Shown piece after piece: positions 1 through 13,309 of a stretch of 64,000 nt of DNA. The notes under the pieces were generated by a model. It worked only from the letters and a program-made list of their open reading frames with translations. It was not told where the DNA came from and did no database searches. The stretch is from assembly GCF_002078875.1 (NCBI RefSeq), contig NC_034412.1:35113530-35177529 (forward strand), read 5' to 3'. The stretch's first letter is position 1; the number at the start of each line of letters is the position of its first letter. This DNA comes from Numida meleagris. Lineage: Eukaryota > Chordata > Aves > Galliformes > Numididae. Both the position numbers and the translations under genes were made by a program.

Positions 1-103
1 TAGAAATGATAGGCAGAGGAGAAAACTCTGGATTCAGGACACAGCAGGAGATGAGCAAAAAGAACAAATAGTACTTATTATCTGCTTTGAGCATTTATAA
101 AAT

Positions 104-492
104 AAAGATCATCTAGTTCCAACCTCCCTGATAGAGGTAGGGACACCTTCCACTAGATCAGGCTGCCCAGGGCCCCATTCAACCTGGCCTTGAACATCTC
201 CAGGGATGGGGCAGCCATAGCTTTTTCAAGGCAGCCTGTCCCAGTGCCTCACCACTCTCTGAGAAAAGACTTTCCTCCTAACACTTACCCTAAATCTACT
301 TTCTCTAGTTTAAAGCCATTACCCCTTTCTCCTATCACTATACTCCCTGATAAAGTGGACAGCTTTCCTGTAAGCCTCCTTTAGGTACTGAAATACTGCT
401 ATAAGGTCTCCCCAGAGCCTTCTCTTCTCCAGGCTGAACAACCCCAACTGTCTTTGTAGGAGAAGTGGTCCACTCCTCCAATCATTTAATCT
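104..492 (-). mobile_element. CR1 LINE 3' fragment
   Basis: A 5'-truncated CR1 retrotransposon copy in reverse orientation. The + strand reads through the usual reversed CR1 3' landmarks: the 'agatcatctagttccaacc' block at the start, the 'ggctgcccagggcccc' block, 'tcccagtgcctcaccac', and the 'gccttctcttctccaggctga' segment near 417-436. The terminal octamer repeat is missing, so the 3' end is cut at about 104. Divergence is moderate and no long reading frame remains. The homology fades after about 492. Confidence 0.85.
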
Positions 493-3400
493 GTAAATTC
501 ACAGCAGCTGGCAACGTACATCCACTCTCAGAACACCTAGGGTACTCGAAAAATAAGGATCAGATTTTTTTTTCCCATAAAAATAAGCCATATTATACTT
601 CTGTCCTCTTTTGAAGGCACAGATATTTAATCTCTATTGATCTATTCAGCTAACCCTTTCCTTGTTGGCATTTGCTCAGCACGTGCACTTGGGTATACAA
701 GTGCTTATTATATTCACTTAGATTTCTAGTACTTGTACTGAAGAGCTTTTTACAAACACAGTAGTGTCTCTTGTGGTTTTTATAAAAGACATTTTCATGG
801 CATGACTCACTTAGATCTGCAGGTAATGCTGTGAACTATTTATTTTTTTTCAACTATCTAGGCTATGCAATTACCGAATGGCAAGCTCACCTATATCACA
901 AAACACCTGTCAAGAAGAATATTGCAAAATCATCATCCCTCAAGACTTTTAAGGCGGGCTGAAGAAAGCAATATTAAATATGTAGCATGAAACTGGCTGA
1001 AAAACAGATAAGTAAATATTTCCATCTGTAATCTCTCTGACACGTTGATTATTGCTGAAGTTTAAATTCTGAGATTCACCATCTTAGCATTTATTCACTT
1101 CTAACTTGCATCTCCTCAAATCTTGCCAAGGGAATGCCACCTAAGGCTAACTGCCCTCAGATCTCCACAAGATATGCACAAACATATAGTTTGTGTAAAA
1201 GAGCGAAACAACTTCCAGAAAGGATTCCAGGTCATTTGTTGAGTCTGACTGGAAATAGCATGGACCATATCTAGTCACATTAGTCATTCCAAAGCCTATT
1301 CATAGAAACATTTTGGCCTGATTGCAAGATGCTGTGTCAAATCTCGGTAAACTTAGTGTTATCACAAAAACCCATCAGCAGGACAAAGTAAATGAAGTGC
1401 AAATACTAGAAGATGAAACAGTTGTTTTTCATTGAACACAGAGGAACAGTAATTACAATCCAATTTTATTTCCTTTTTAATAGCTTTATGTCATCCACTT
1501 CCACCATGCGTGCCTTTGCTGGGGAGACTGTATGATTCAAATTAATCTACTTCTGGTCTACAAGGTCTTTTCAGTAATGTATTATTGGAAAGTCTCATTT
1601 TGATGATTTATTAATCTAATGTATCATTATAGAACTGTCATGCCATATAGTTCCATCCTTTCTTCCCGTCAGGTACTTTGGTGACAGTCTTCCTGAACAT
1701 GCTTGTGGCCAGCACTCATTTCTAGAAATATGTTAAATGCAACAAACAACAAAGATGAGATAAGGAATTGCAGTTTTATGCTTCCTCACAAATATAAATA
1801 TCAGAAAGCACAGAAGTTACTAAGAAGGAAAGGACACTAAGTGAAAACTTGCTGAGAAATCTGTGCTACCACTGTCCTGCCACAAAACAACAGTATGTCA
1901 GGTGATCATGGAGTGCCAATGCACAGGAATGTAGGACAAGTCCAGCTGGTAAGACTACAGGAAAAAAATAACAAACAAAACAAAAAAAAAAATTCAAGAA
2001 AGCATTTGTAGTAGCCAGAAGATACCAAGCAAGTTATCAACTAACAGAGACCATTTCTATGCCTATATTTAGACTAAAGAGATCTAATTTTCCATGTTAT
2101 CAAAAAGAGCAGGCTGATATTGCTGTAAACCTTTTAGGTAGAAAGAGATCTAGAACCAGTAAACATAATTTATCTTATAAATAATAACTCGTATCACTGC
2201 ATTCAGTGAATGTTCTGCAATAGGAAAATTCTCTTGGGATTTCTAGGTAAATACGGAACACTAAGTAATAAAGACAATAGGACCTCACACCAAGATCACT
2301 AAAGACAGTGAAATAAAGAAGCTAGTCAGCTTCAGTGACACCAGGATCACTAACAAAATACCTAAATTTGATTACTACTAAAACAGAATATTTGGAATAA
2401 AATTCTGTGTTGGGACTCACGAAGTGAAAACAATAACAATAAATTTTTAATATTTGGAGATGTTTTCAACTTTTTTCAAATATGCGGCATTATTTTTTTT
2501 TATCTTCTTTATTATCTTCTCCTCTTTTTTTCCTAAAGAATAAATATGTTGCTTTCACACAATTTCTTAATGTATTTGATCTATTAAGTTTCCCAATCAA
2601 TTTCATTTAGCATCTGAAATGCAAATAGTTCACCTGCCAGTTACAAAATAAAAAGGTTTTAGGAACTTTTCTGAACATATATTTTACTGTTTATACTAAG
2701 AAGTCAAAAGGAGCGGAGAGAACTTCTCCTCTAGGTTGCATCAAGAGAGCTAGCTGCCTTTACAGTGATAACAGTGGTAATTCATGTACAGAAAATGTAT
2801 TTGTGGCCAGTGGCATTTCTACATATCAATATTCATTCAGAAGAAAGAATAAAAACAAAAAGCTGTGCTCAGGAGAAGAGCTGATGTGAGCCTGTATTTA
2901 GTTACATTAATTTCTATATCCTGGAACAGATTTAAGCATTTCAACATCCTCAGTATTCCTGTTGGTAACTAAGGAAGTTCTCTGCAAGTCAGACAGAGAA
3001 TCCATTAGGTGCCTAGTTAGTTAGAATGCCTCCACAGAGCACTGCATTACTAAGGGAGGAAATCAGAGGCTGCATTTCATGGTCCTCACTTTCTTTGGCT
3101 ACTACAATGCTAAATGGAGTTTAGGGTACCTTGAAATACCTGGCTTTCAAAGTGTCAATTCCCTGAGTCAGTCAGTCTGAAAGAGAGCACATAATCTGTC
3201 ACCTCCAAATTACACTGTAAATATCCAGTTAAACGATAAATTAAATAATGTTCCTTCTGGTGACACTCCACATTAAGGAGCAGAAAGGGAAGGGGCACAA
3301 CAATACATTTCACAAATACAGGAAGCAGTGTCTGGGAATGATTTCCCACGTTAAACATTTACCATCCAATCTTCTGTCTGCTTGCCTCCCCTGGCAGTGG

Positions 3401-4987
3401 CTGGTTTACGCTTCAGTGTTTGGAGCACCAACAAGAAAATCTTCAAACTTCTATTGCAGACCATGACAACTTGGTTATTTCTGAGGCACATAATGTTCAT
3501 TTACATCTGTCATTTCCAATTCTCATGCTACGATTCATGCACATTCTCTTTGCTTTTTGGTAATAGTAAGAATAAAAACTTCCATCTGAAAAGCTGTTCC
3601 GAAATACCTTTCAGGCAACAAATACCAGAGGATTGCTAAACTGGACAGAAGAGAATATATTCAAGACATGGACTTAACATCATCAAATGCATAGGTGATC
3701 CATCTTCATATTTTGTTTTTGAAGTTTTGAGCAGTACAAGTTGTTGATAAAACTAGTGCGGCTCAGTCTGTTCTATTTATTGCTACTGAATTCAGGCAAA
3801 CTTAATAAATATATATCTATCAAGCCAACATCATCTTGCAGGAGTTTTCTTCCCTGCCCTCCTTTCTACCAATTGACCTTTCTTCCTTCATGTCATTTGT
3901 AATCCTGAAGTATCCTTTTAATTTTCTTTTGAGTCACACTGACACTGAGGATTGTTTTTCATTGTTTTCTTTGCTTAAATCTCACCCTATCTGCCTTTAA
4001 CTTTCTCAGCCTCTCTACATCTCAACGTGCTTCACAGCGCATTCTTGTATTCTGATCCCAGGAAAGCCTTCTGCAATTCCATCTGTCTTTCAAAGGCACT
4101 TATCCCTGTAAGATACCAACTGCATCTACGAATAGACTGACTACAGGCTGCAAACATAAAGCTATTCTGCATGAGATGTAGGAGCTAACTCTACCCCATA
4201 TCTCAAGATTGCACCCCTTCCTCAGCAATGTGTGCGTCCCAGTTGATGAGGCAAATGGGGACAAGGCACGGACAGTCATTTACAATACTTTTTAATGTAT
4301 TCCTCCAAGATGACAAGGAAATTCTTTGGCAGGCTGTTAATTACTCACATGATCCACCGTGACACACATTTTGTTCTTTACAATACCCGAAATTAAGACA
4401 AAAATCAATGCCATGATGTGAAAGAATTACTGCGAGAAAATGCTGGGATCAAATCAGTGTTTCCATAATTTAAATTAATATTTTAAATAAATATTGGATC
4501 AAAAGTCAGTAAACCTAGAGTCTGGGGGAAAAATACACTGAAAAAGAAATTGATAATACAACGAAGAGAAAACAATGAGCAAGAAGGGGGAAGAACAAAG
4601 CCACAGGAGGGCCTGTTTAAGGATAGGCATAGAAGTCTGGCAGTGGTGTATTTTGTTTTTGATGTTGCAGTACTGCTGCAGCTACACAGGCAAGAACACA
4701 AAAGGTATTCCCACTGCTAGTTCTGGACAGCTGGGTCAGGTGTAACTTTGGCTCCTCATCTTCACCTTCTCAGATGCCTGTACAGTCATTACAGAGAGAT
4801 AAGGACACAGATGAATGCTCATCTTGGCTGAAAGTAGACAGAAATTGATGAGTAAAACTCCCTGTAGAGAAGAATATGAAGCAATGATACTTCAGCTGGC
4901 TTTCACAAGCTAACAGGAATAACGTAGCTTTGCTGACTTTCCAGCTAGATAAAATGAGCCCAGAGACAGCCCCAGAACAATTGTATC
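493..4987. other. AT-rich intergenic sequence, no gene seen
   Basis: AT-rich unique sequence with no reading frame above about 85 codons, no recognisable exon and no transposon that I can identify. It contains short A-rich and AAAC-type low-complexity runs (about 1962-1991) and T-runs near 2490-2530. Conserved non-coding elements could be hidden here but cannot be judged from one sequence. Confidence 0.6.
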
Positions 4988-6107
4988 TTAGAATCATAGA
5001 ATCATAGAATTAACTAGGTTGGAAAAGACCTACAAGATCATCCAGTCCAACCATCCACCTACCACCAATAACCCCACTACTAAGCCATGTCTCTCAACAC
5101 TATATCTAAATGTTTCTTGAACACCTCCAGGGACGGTGACGCAACCACCTCCCTGGGCAGCCCATCCCAGCACCTGACCACTCACTCAGAAAAGTAGAAT
5201 TTCCTAATGTCCAGCCTAAATCTCCCCTGGCGCAACTTGAGGCCATTCCCCCTTGTCCTGTCACTAGTTACAAGAGAGAAGAGGCTGAGCCCCAGCCCAC
5301 TACAACCTCCCTTCAGGTAGTTATAGAGAGCGATGAGGTCTCCCCTGAGCCTCCTCTTCTCCAGACTGAACAATCCCAGCTCCCTCAGCCGCTCCTCATA
5401 AAGCCTGTGCTCCAGACCCCTCACCAGCTTTGTCACCCTCCTCTGCACATGCTCCAGGGCCTCAATGTCTTTTTTTGCAGTGAGGGGCCCAAAACTGGAC
5501 ACAGTACTCAAGGTGCGGCCTCACCAGTGCTGAGTACAGAGGGACAATGACTTCCCTACTCCTACTGGTAACACTGTTTCTGACACAAGCCAGGATGCCA
5601 TTGGCCGTCTTGGCCACCTGGGCACACTGCTGGCTCATGCTCAGCCGAGCATCGACCAATACCCCCAGGTCTGTTTCCTCCACACAACCTTCCAGCCACT
5701 CTGCCCCAAGCCTGTAGCACTGCCTGGGGTTGTTGTGGCCAAAGTGCAGGACCCGGCACTTGGTCTTGTTGAACCTCATCCCATTGGCTTCAGCCCAGAG
5801 ATCCAGCCTGTCCAGATCTCTCTGTAGGGCCTCTCTACCCTCAGGCAGATCGACACTTCCTGCCAGCTTGGTGTCGTCTGCAAACTTACTGAGGGTGCTC
5901 TCAATGCCCTCATCCAGGTCATCAATAAAGATATTGAAGAGGACAGGCCCCAGCACTGACCCCTGTGGAACACCACTCGTGACCGGTCGCCAGCTGGATT
6001 TAACTCCATTCACCACCACTCTCTGGGCCCGTCCCTCCAGCCAGCTCCTTACCCAGCAAAGAGTGTATCTGTCCAAGCCATGGGCAAGAGTTGTAAGAGT
6101 TAACTTT
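4988..6107 (-). mobile_element. CR1 LINE, 5'-truncated, with RT palm fragment
   Basis: A relatively well-preserved 1.1 kb CR1 copy on the minus strand. The 3' end at 4988-5010 carries reversed ATTCTATG octamers. Going 5'-ward on the minus strand there is an uninterrupted frame of about 210 codons (about 6100 to 5462) with reverse transcriptase landmarks: [11 protein letters not shown], the FADDT catalytic box (about 5870-5884) with both aspartates intact, and the C-terminal CR1 segment with [20 protein letters not shown]. The final part of ORF2 continues in another frame (5511-5182), showing at least one frameshift. The EN domain and the 5' half are absent, so it cannot move autonomously. Confidence 0.93.
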
Positions 6108-8362
6108 TTAAGCTCAGGGATCTGCATTTGTTTGCCTTACTGTCAAAGTTAATATATAGCACTTTTCGCATAACAGCCAGTAACGCTGGTGCAAAGGATG
6201 TCTCTCAAATTGGAGCCCTTTTCTCTTTGCCTTTTTGCAGGCATACAGAAAGGAAACCTTAACAATTTCAAGCTAGGACTGCAAGATATTAAACTTATGA
6301 GACCCTTCTCATTATCTACTACTTCCATTTAATTTTCAGATCAAAATAATTTAATTTGTACTTATTACTTCAGTATCTACAATGCTATTCATTCCTTTAT
6401 GGTGGTCATCCAAATGATCCTATCTGTTACATGAATTCTATGAAGAGCAAAGATGTGATTCCTACTTAAAAATCCCACACTAATCCTCATCTAATAAAAG
6501 GATCAGTGTGTATTAGTATTAAATGAGGAGCCAGTGACAAGATGGAACACTCTGCACTGAGATATATACTGTAATTACTGGATGGACCGTACTCACAAAA
6601 TGTTCTGTTTGGTGCAGGACAGTCTCTTATTTGCATCTGGTTATTCATATGTAACCTGGAATTATAACAGCATCTCCTATATTCCATCCTTCCCCTTTTC
6701 TGCATGATGCTTGGACTATAAAGATCAATGGCCCTGAGACAGCTTTGCTACTGCAGGGTAAGGAAGCCTCTCCAGTGGTCACATGCATTCCAGATAGGCC
6801 TGTGCAGAGCAAAATACTATGACTGAACAGACAAATTATTCCTTTAGTTTCAGTTTTGTAAAAATCAAAAAGTAGTAAACAATTCTCCTGTGGTTTTCCG
6901 CAAGTTTCTAATTAAAACTCTCCCATCTTATTTTTTCTTCTTTTTTTGCAAAAGACAAAGAAGAGATCCTACATACAGACATACATGGTGAAAAAATCCC
7001 ACTAGATCTACTAAGCTTCTTTTACTATTAATGGCAATTCTTCCTTTTCTCAAGAGGAAATGTAGATCTAGTTGAAATCAGAGTAGCAGCAAAGCACTTG
7101 TTCCAATTCAGTGCATGCAAACAGCAAGATCTATCAGTAACAGAGGCAGCTGTAGACAATGGAACACAGGTGTGAGGCACTTAACTCGTCACAGATAAGA
7201 TGCACAAGCTGCAAGCACAAGGGTAAGCTATCAGTTTTCAACCAAGCAGGAAGTTAATTGAATGTCTAAAGTTGAGAAGAAGCCAGATATGTGGCAATAC
7301 TTGTAAGAAATGAGATTTGTAGCATGGCATATAAGGAAAGCAAGAGAAACTATGCTAAGTATGTTCAGAGAAACAGGACTTGCACATGAATTGGTTCATC
7401 TAACAAAAATACATCCAGATAATGGCTACCTTAGTGTTATCGTTCTTTGTCCCAGAAGCAACCCTAGGAAGCACTTAAGTCATAGGAAAACTACCGCTGT
7501 TTTTTTTTTTGTTTTTTGTATGCAACCAACTAAAGTTACTTTAAATTACCTTTGAGAAACACTAGACCATAAAGTACCCTTGTATTATTTGTATCTGTTA
7601 CCAAGAAGACCCATCCAGGACCTCAGTATACTTGAATCTGTCGGCCAGATCTCTGGGTGGCTTAAGAGCTTAACAGGAGGATTTACAGAATTCAGGAGGC
7701 TGAGCAGAAAGCTGCCTATTATATACCCCTATGGTGTGTGATAAGGAGAGGCAAGCAAGACCTCAGCAATGCTCTGGGAAGGAAGTATTTGATCTTTCTA
7801 TTTCCTGTTCTGAAATTTTTGAGAGTTATGTCTGCTACAGAGAAGGAAGCCCCTAGAAACATTTTCCTGCCTCAGCCTCTTTCCGACCTTGGAGTTTTCC
7901 TACTTTACTTACCATGTGGGGTGCAGTGGTCCTCTGATAGCCATCAGCGATTTTCCTCCTTCTGCTCCTCAGTCACGGATTTTCCCAGCACAGCCCACCA
8001 TCCTTGTCTGTAGCTTGTCTTGTTAGGGCTTCGTTTTCCCTTTCATCTCCAACTGAGGAATTGCATCCCTCCTTAACTTTGCTGCATCTCACAAATTCGG
8101 CAAGCTGTGCTGGCAGCTGCCATCTTTGACAGATCACTGAAATCCTTTCATTTTCCCGTCTATCAGCTTCTGCACACGAAATCATATCCGAGATTAAGGC
8201 AACACTCTGAGAGGGCCATAGGATTTTTCTAGAGCATGGTCAAGCTTAATGACTTGTTACAGTCAAATAATATCCTAGGATAAAAGTGCTCGCCATCATT
8301 GCCAAATTCAATGAGAGACAATCATTACTGGAGCAATCTTCATTTAACGGCATTCAAATATA
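6108..8362. other. Intergenic sequence, no gene seen
   Basis: No supported feature. A somewhat GC-richer stretch lies at about 7690-8200, with short open frames on both strands, but it shows no splice-consistent exon or domain that I recognise. A T-run lies at about 7500-7517. Confidence 0.55.
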
Positions 8363-9262
8363 TCATAGAATGGTTTGGGTTGGAAGGAACCTTTAAGATC
8401 ATCTAGTTCCAACCCTCCTGCTATAGGCAAGGACACCTCCCTCTAGACCAGGTTGCTCACAGCCCCATCCAGCTTGGCCTTGAATGCTTGTAGGGAGGGG
8501 GCATCCACAGCCTCTCTGGGCATCTTGTTCCAGTGTCTCACCACTCTCACAGTAAAGAATTTCTTCCCAATATCTAGTCTAAATCTACCCTCTTCCAGTT
8601 TAAATCCATTTCCCTTTGTCCCGTTGCTACCTGCCCTTCTAAAGAGTCCCTCCCCAGCTTTCCTGTAGGCCCCTTTCAGGTACTGGAAGGCTGCTGTAAG
8701 GTCCCTGCGGAGCCTTCTCTTCTCCAGGCTGAAGAGCCCCAGCTCTCTCACCCTGTCCCCATAGGGGAGGTGCTCCAGCCCTCTGATCATCTTTGTGGCC
8801 CTCCTCTGGACTCGCTCCAACAGCTCCATGTCCTTCTTGTGTTGGGGACCCCAGAACTGGATGCAGTACTCCAAGTGAGGTCTCACGTCAGCAGAGTAGA
8901 GGAACAGAATCACCTCCCTCGACCTGCTGGTCACACTTCTCTTGATGCAACCAGGGATATGGTTGGCCTTCAGGGCTGCGAGAGCACATTGCTGGCTCAT
9001 GTTGAGTCTTTCATCAACCAACACCCCCCAAATCATTTTCCTCAGAGCTGCTCTCAAACCATTCTCTGCCCAACCTGTATCTGCGCTTGGGATTGCCCTG
9101 ACTCAGGTGCAGGACCTTGCGCTTGCCCTTGTTGAACTCCATGAAGTTGGCATGGGCACACTTCTCAAGTCTGTCCAGGTTCCTCTGGATGACATCTAGT
9201 TTGTCAACTGCTTGACTCAGTTTGGTGTGGTCTGCAAACTTGCTGTGGGTGCACTTGATCCC
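8363..9262 (-). mobile_element. CR1 LINE, 5'-truncated
   Basis: A CR1 copy in reverse orientation starting with the 'catagaatggtttgggttggaagg' type 3' end. Minus-strand frames (9057-8443) encode the C-terminal part of CR1 ORF2, recognisable by [28 protein letters not shown] and the [23 protein letters not shown] end. Homology runs to about 9262, just downstream of the RT catalytic region, where the element is truncated. The 3' UTR differs from the 4988-6107 copy, so it belongs to another CR1 subfamily. Confidence 0.92.
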
Positions 9263-10923
9263 AACTGGATATCAATCGGAGCCTGCCAAAGAAGGTGCAA
9301 AATTTTTATGAAAGTAGGACTGTAAGGTATAACTAAATTTTCTTCACAAATGGTACTGGCTTAGACACCCTGCTTGAGGAGGAGAATGGACTAGGTGACC
9401 TCTAGCATCTCTATCAATATTAATTTTCTGTGATTTCTTATCGTTTCATGGTGAGCTTTCTTGGAAGGGCTGAACACCTGGTTGGGCTAAAAAGATAATT
9501 ATTTTTAATGAGAGCATGATTCTGGTCTCACTATGTAACGTCAAGGATGCTGCATAGTGCTAAGTATATAATTCAGGTCCTAGGGAGCTTTCCCAAGTTA
9601 AAAAAACCCAAAAACCAACAATAATACTGCAACTGTTCTCTACCTGAAGTTCTATCTGAATGGCATCGTGGAGTTCTTAATGACACTGACAGCTTTTCAC
9701 CTCTTTTTTTTTCCTGCTATTTAAAGAAAAAAAGGAAAAACATAGTTATGGGCTCATTCTTTCTGTTGATATTTCACTATCTTCAGCGTACTTAGAAAAA
9801 TCTCTAATGTTTCTACATATTTGCACAGGTAGGAAGTTTGACCTTTCATGGGGATTTTGCCTTTATTGATATCATCTGACACAAATGAAGTCCGCTCCTT
9901 TTCAAAGTAATTGGATTAATGCAAACATTTTCTAAGCCTACCACAAACTAGTATAAATGGTCTGACATTAAATGAGGTTGAAAAGTCCCCTATAAACTAT
10001 CACTGCTGCTATTAAATTTAATTAAGATAGAAAAGCAGGCAGTTTAAAGGGGAAAGTGTTGCACAAAAATGGCAGCACAGAAAAATGAGTCTGATGTTGC
10101 CATTAAAGGTAATTGGAAGCAAGGATTTCTAAATGACAGTGTAATTAACAAGCTAATGAATACTATATTAGGGTTGTTATTAACAGTGAAATTTGCAAAC
10201 ATTCATAGAAAACTAGTTACAGATAACACACAATTAGAGATATTACAAGGAAAAACTCTACTACCGAATTATACAGTACTTCAGCGTCTGCTGATACAGT
10301 GCTCCTACCACACAGCAGTAATAAAACCTTTTGTCCTTTCACCCCTTTCTTCTACCAAATTAAGCGATAATTACCAAAGATTTGCTATAAAATCTGTGCT
10401 TTGAAAAAAACTCTGCCATTCTAAAATTCTGCATAGATTTCACGGAAGTAGCTGGTATAAGATGTAACATGCCTTTCTCACTGAGCATGGTTTGTTTCAT
10501 TCTGTTGCCAAAAAATGAACAACTATTGTTTGAGCACGAATACTACCTTTGCAGGTTCGGGTTCAGGCATGTAACTAGAAGTTCCCATTGCCCTTATTCC
10601 AATTGTTAATAGCTGATATTAGTTTTAGTCAGAAACAAGAGGCAGCACTGTGATACTAGAGGCTCTTCTACAATGCAAAGATAATCAGTTAGCAAGAAAG
10701 TTAATTAAACAGATTTGTGACAGATCTTTGCTTCTGGTTAGTTTCTGAAACATTTTCATGTGTGTTGTACAACCTGCTCTTAACAAGATATGTTTATCTT
10801 CTGTTAAAATTGTCCACTTGCAGGACTGAGTAAATAGACCTGTCTTTCAAAAAAAGATAGAGAAATATAGTCTCTAAGGACTTATCATATTCAAATACAT
10901 TAATGTTGTTTTCCCAACAATGT
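9263..10923. other. AT-rich intergenic sequence
   Basis: No supported feature. A 111-codon frame at 10069-10404 (+) has no domain that I recognise and no coding context, so I treat it as chance. Confidence 0.5.
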
Positions 10924-11453
10924 TGTCATGGTTTTATGATTTTTGGTTATTGGTACTCCACATCGTAACATCATGTAGTGAATGTACCTGGTTCTCAGAA
11001 GAGAAGGACTACTACAGTCCCCACGGTACTTTGCTCCTCTGTTACCATTTTCCAGCCGGAGGGAAAAGATAAAAGCTCGCAGTATAAAAAACTTGCGGAT
11101 CACGAGACCTCGTCCCTTTTTCTGCCGTCTCTCGTCTTGGCAGCACCTCACTCTCCAGCCGTCTTATCGTCGGTAGTAGAGTAAGGCCTACCTTGATTTT
11201 GGGACATTCTCTCTCTCTGTATTGGATTTATCAGCTTAAATTGTAATTACATTGTATTATAGTGTGTTGTTTTGCATTCTGATATTTTATTTAGTAAATT
11301 AGTTTGTTTCTCCTCAGATTGTTGCCGCTGTTCTTTGCTCTCAGGGCCATCTCCCTACCCTTTTCCCCTTTTCCCTTTTCCCGGGACGTGGGCCCGTGGG
11401 TCCCCCATCCCCTTTGTCACAGAATCGGGCCTAACGCCCGTAAACCGTTGACA
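10924..11453 (+). mobile_element. Solo LTR of an endogenous retrovirus, copy A
   Basis: A 530 bp block bounded by a 5 bp terminal inverted repeat (TGTCA at 10924-10928, TGACA at 11449-11453), the TG...CA ends typical of retroviral LTRs. It contains a TATA-like TATAAAAA at 11083-11090 and a C/T-rich run near 11356-11380. It matches 49569-50097 in inverted orientation over its whole length, about 96 percent identical by eye over the first 250 bp. No internal gag, pol or env sequence adjoins it, so it is a solo LTR. The flanking pentamers (aatgt and aaact) do not match, unlike copy B. The family is not certain: the 5 bp duplication seen at copy B is compatible with ERVL-like elements. Confidence 0.85.
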
Positions 11454-13196
11454 AAACTGCAAATGGACAAACATATACACCCAAAAGGAATATAAAAAAT
11501 GTCACATAACAACCAAAACAGCTGGTTTGTGTTTGCAGAGACAACACATGCCTAAATTCAGGATTTCATAAAAAATCTGAGAGGAAAAAATGTGAACTGC
11601 TGATTACAATCTTAAGACCAGAATTGAAAAAAAAATGTTTTACTTGCTGAGAAAATACGATACAAAACTAAATGCGTGATTACAAAAAGGAAGAAAAAAA
11701 TCATAAACATTTCCCAGGAGCCACACTGGACTGATTTTTTTCAGATAACTTTGCAAAGAATTCCAGTTTATGAGCGTTTTTACAGTTCAGAAAGGCTCAG
11801 CTTTCATCAAGAGAAAGAATTTTGAGTGGTCAGATCTGAAGATTCAGATTATAAAATTATAAGCTATTAAATAAATCAGTATCATAAACAATAGGCAATC
11901 TGCTGAATGGACACATGAAAATTTACACAATTTCCTTTGTTTGTTCAAATAAACATATGTAGATAAAAATATTTCATCCTTAATTGGTCCACTCAAACAA
12001 ACTGGAGCATATTAAACAAAGTGTCAAAACACATATTCAAACCAACTCAAATATTTATTGTTGGAAACAAGAAAAGCAAAAACATCTGGAGGAGACAGCA
12101 AGAGAAGCAAACTAAGGCAATGGCAATCTGGAGGGAAAGATGGTTCAAATAAACCCAAGGTTCATCTTGTATCCGTCGACTCAAAAACTTTAATTTCTTC
12201 ATATTCAAATATTTTCTTCACAGTAATCACTGTGACACAAAGAAAATTTTTGAGCAACTACTCCTTTGCTGGTATCAAAGACACTGACATATTTTAACTA
12301 GAAATCCCTCTATTAAATCCTTGCTCCACTTTCTTTTGTAAAGCCAGAACTTTAAGCTTCGTCCATGCTCAGTTATGTGGACGGAATGAAACTGTTAAAA
12401 TATCAACAAATTGTCCATACTGAACTCCGAAACAGACTGCACCTTGCAAGATAAGAATTACTTCGGCAGTTCCCAGGATGACATCACATCAAAAAGTGAA
12501 AAGCTGTGTTTGACATACACATTTTTAAACTTCTAATCCCCTGGAAGGAAAAGGTATATCTTTACTCTTCGAATGCTATTGAAGTGAAATGAACTAAAGT
12601 AGTTTAATTCCCAAATGGGAGACAATGTATCACAGGCATTTGAAACTTTTTGCTTATGCATATTGCTTTAATTGCTTTGCCTTATTTTCCTGAATCTCTC
12701 TGCTCTTACATGGGTTAACATCAATGTTTTTATGACATGTTCAGACTTAAGTAAAACACTTCTTGGTTGTTGACGGAAATGCAATGTGATAAAATAAAAA
12801 AACCAAAACCCACATTATACTACTATGTCGAATGCCCTAAAGGAATCTTCCTAAAACCGAGAGCAAAAGCAGAACTTGTAATTCAGGCAAGTATGTTTCC
12901 TGACTGAGCCTTGATGCTCCTCAAAGCCAGTGGGAAAAAGCCCTGCTTGTTTCAACAACCTGGAAATCAAATACTTCTCATCTTTACCTCAGAGTAAAGG
13001 ATCATCTTAGTCATGCTATTGACAGTAACAATATAAGGTTTTTTGGAAGTAGTCAATCCTTTTTCTGTTTTGCTGTATGTTGCTTTATTTGTCTGAAAAA
13101 GGTTGACCTCTGTACAGTTCAGAAAATACATGCACACACTGTTTTAAGCTACAGCAGTAGCAAAGATTCAGACCAGCTAGCTTTCTGTCAGACAAG
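11454..13196. other. AT-rich intergenic sequence, no gene seen
   Basis: AT-rich sequence without a supported exon, RNA gene or transposon. Short open frames here (for example 12058-12297 +) show no recognisable domain. Confidence 0.55.
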
Positions 13197-13266
13197 GCAT
13201 GTTTCAGCAAATTTAGGGCTACATGGGTTTAGCGTGTTTCAGTAAATTGAGGGCTACGTGGGTTTA
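13197..13266 (+). repeat. 35 bp tandem duplication
   Basis: Two adjacent imperfect copies of a 35 bp unit: 13197-13231 (gcatgtttcagcaaattta...) and 13232-13266 (gcgtgtttcagtaaattga...), differing at about five positions. It sits about 45 bp upstream of the GC-rich 5' end of the large CR1. Confidence 0.85.
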
Positions 13267-13309
13267 TAAGCATTAAGTCATACTTTCACAGGCACAGACT
13301 AGCCCTGTT

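Noticed and set aside
5730..6152. 140-codon + strand frame across the CR1
   Set aside because: Antisense shadow of the CR1 reverse transcriptase frame on the minus strand.
10069..10404. 111-codon + strand frame starting MAAQKNESD
   Set aside because: No domain, no splice-consistent neighbours and low-GC surroundings. This length is expected by chance in this much AT-rich DNA.
11304..11495. Similar small frames ([20 protein letters not shown]) at 11304-11495 and 49497-49718
   Set aside because: They recur only because both lie in copies of the same LTR. They run out of the LTR into unrelated flank, so they are not a conserved protein.
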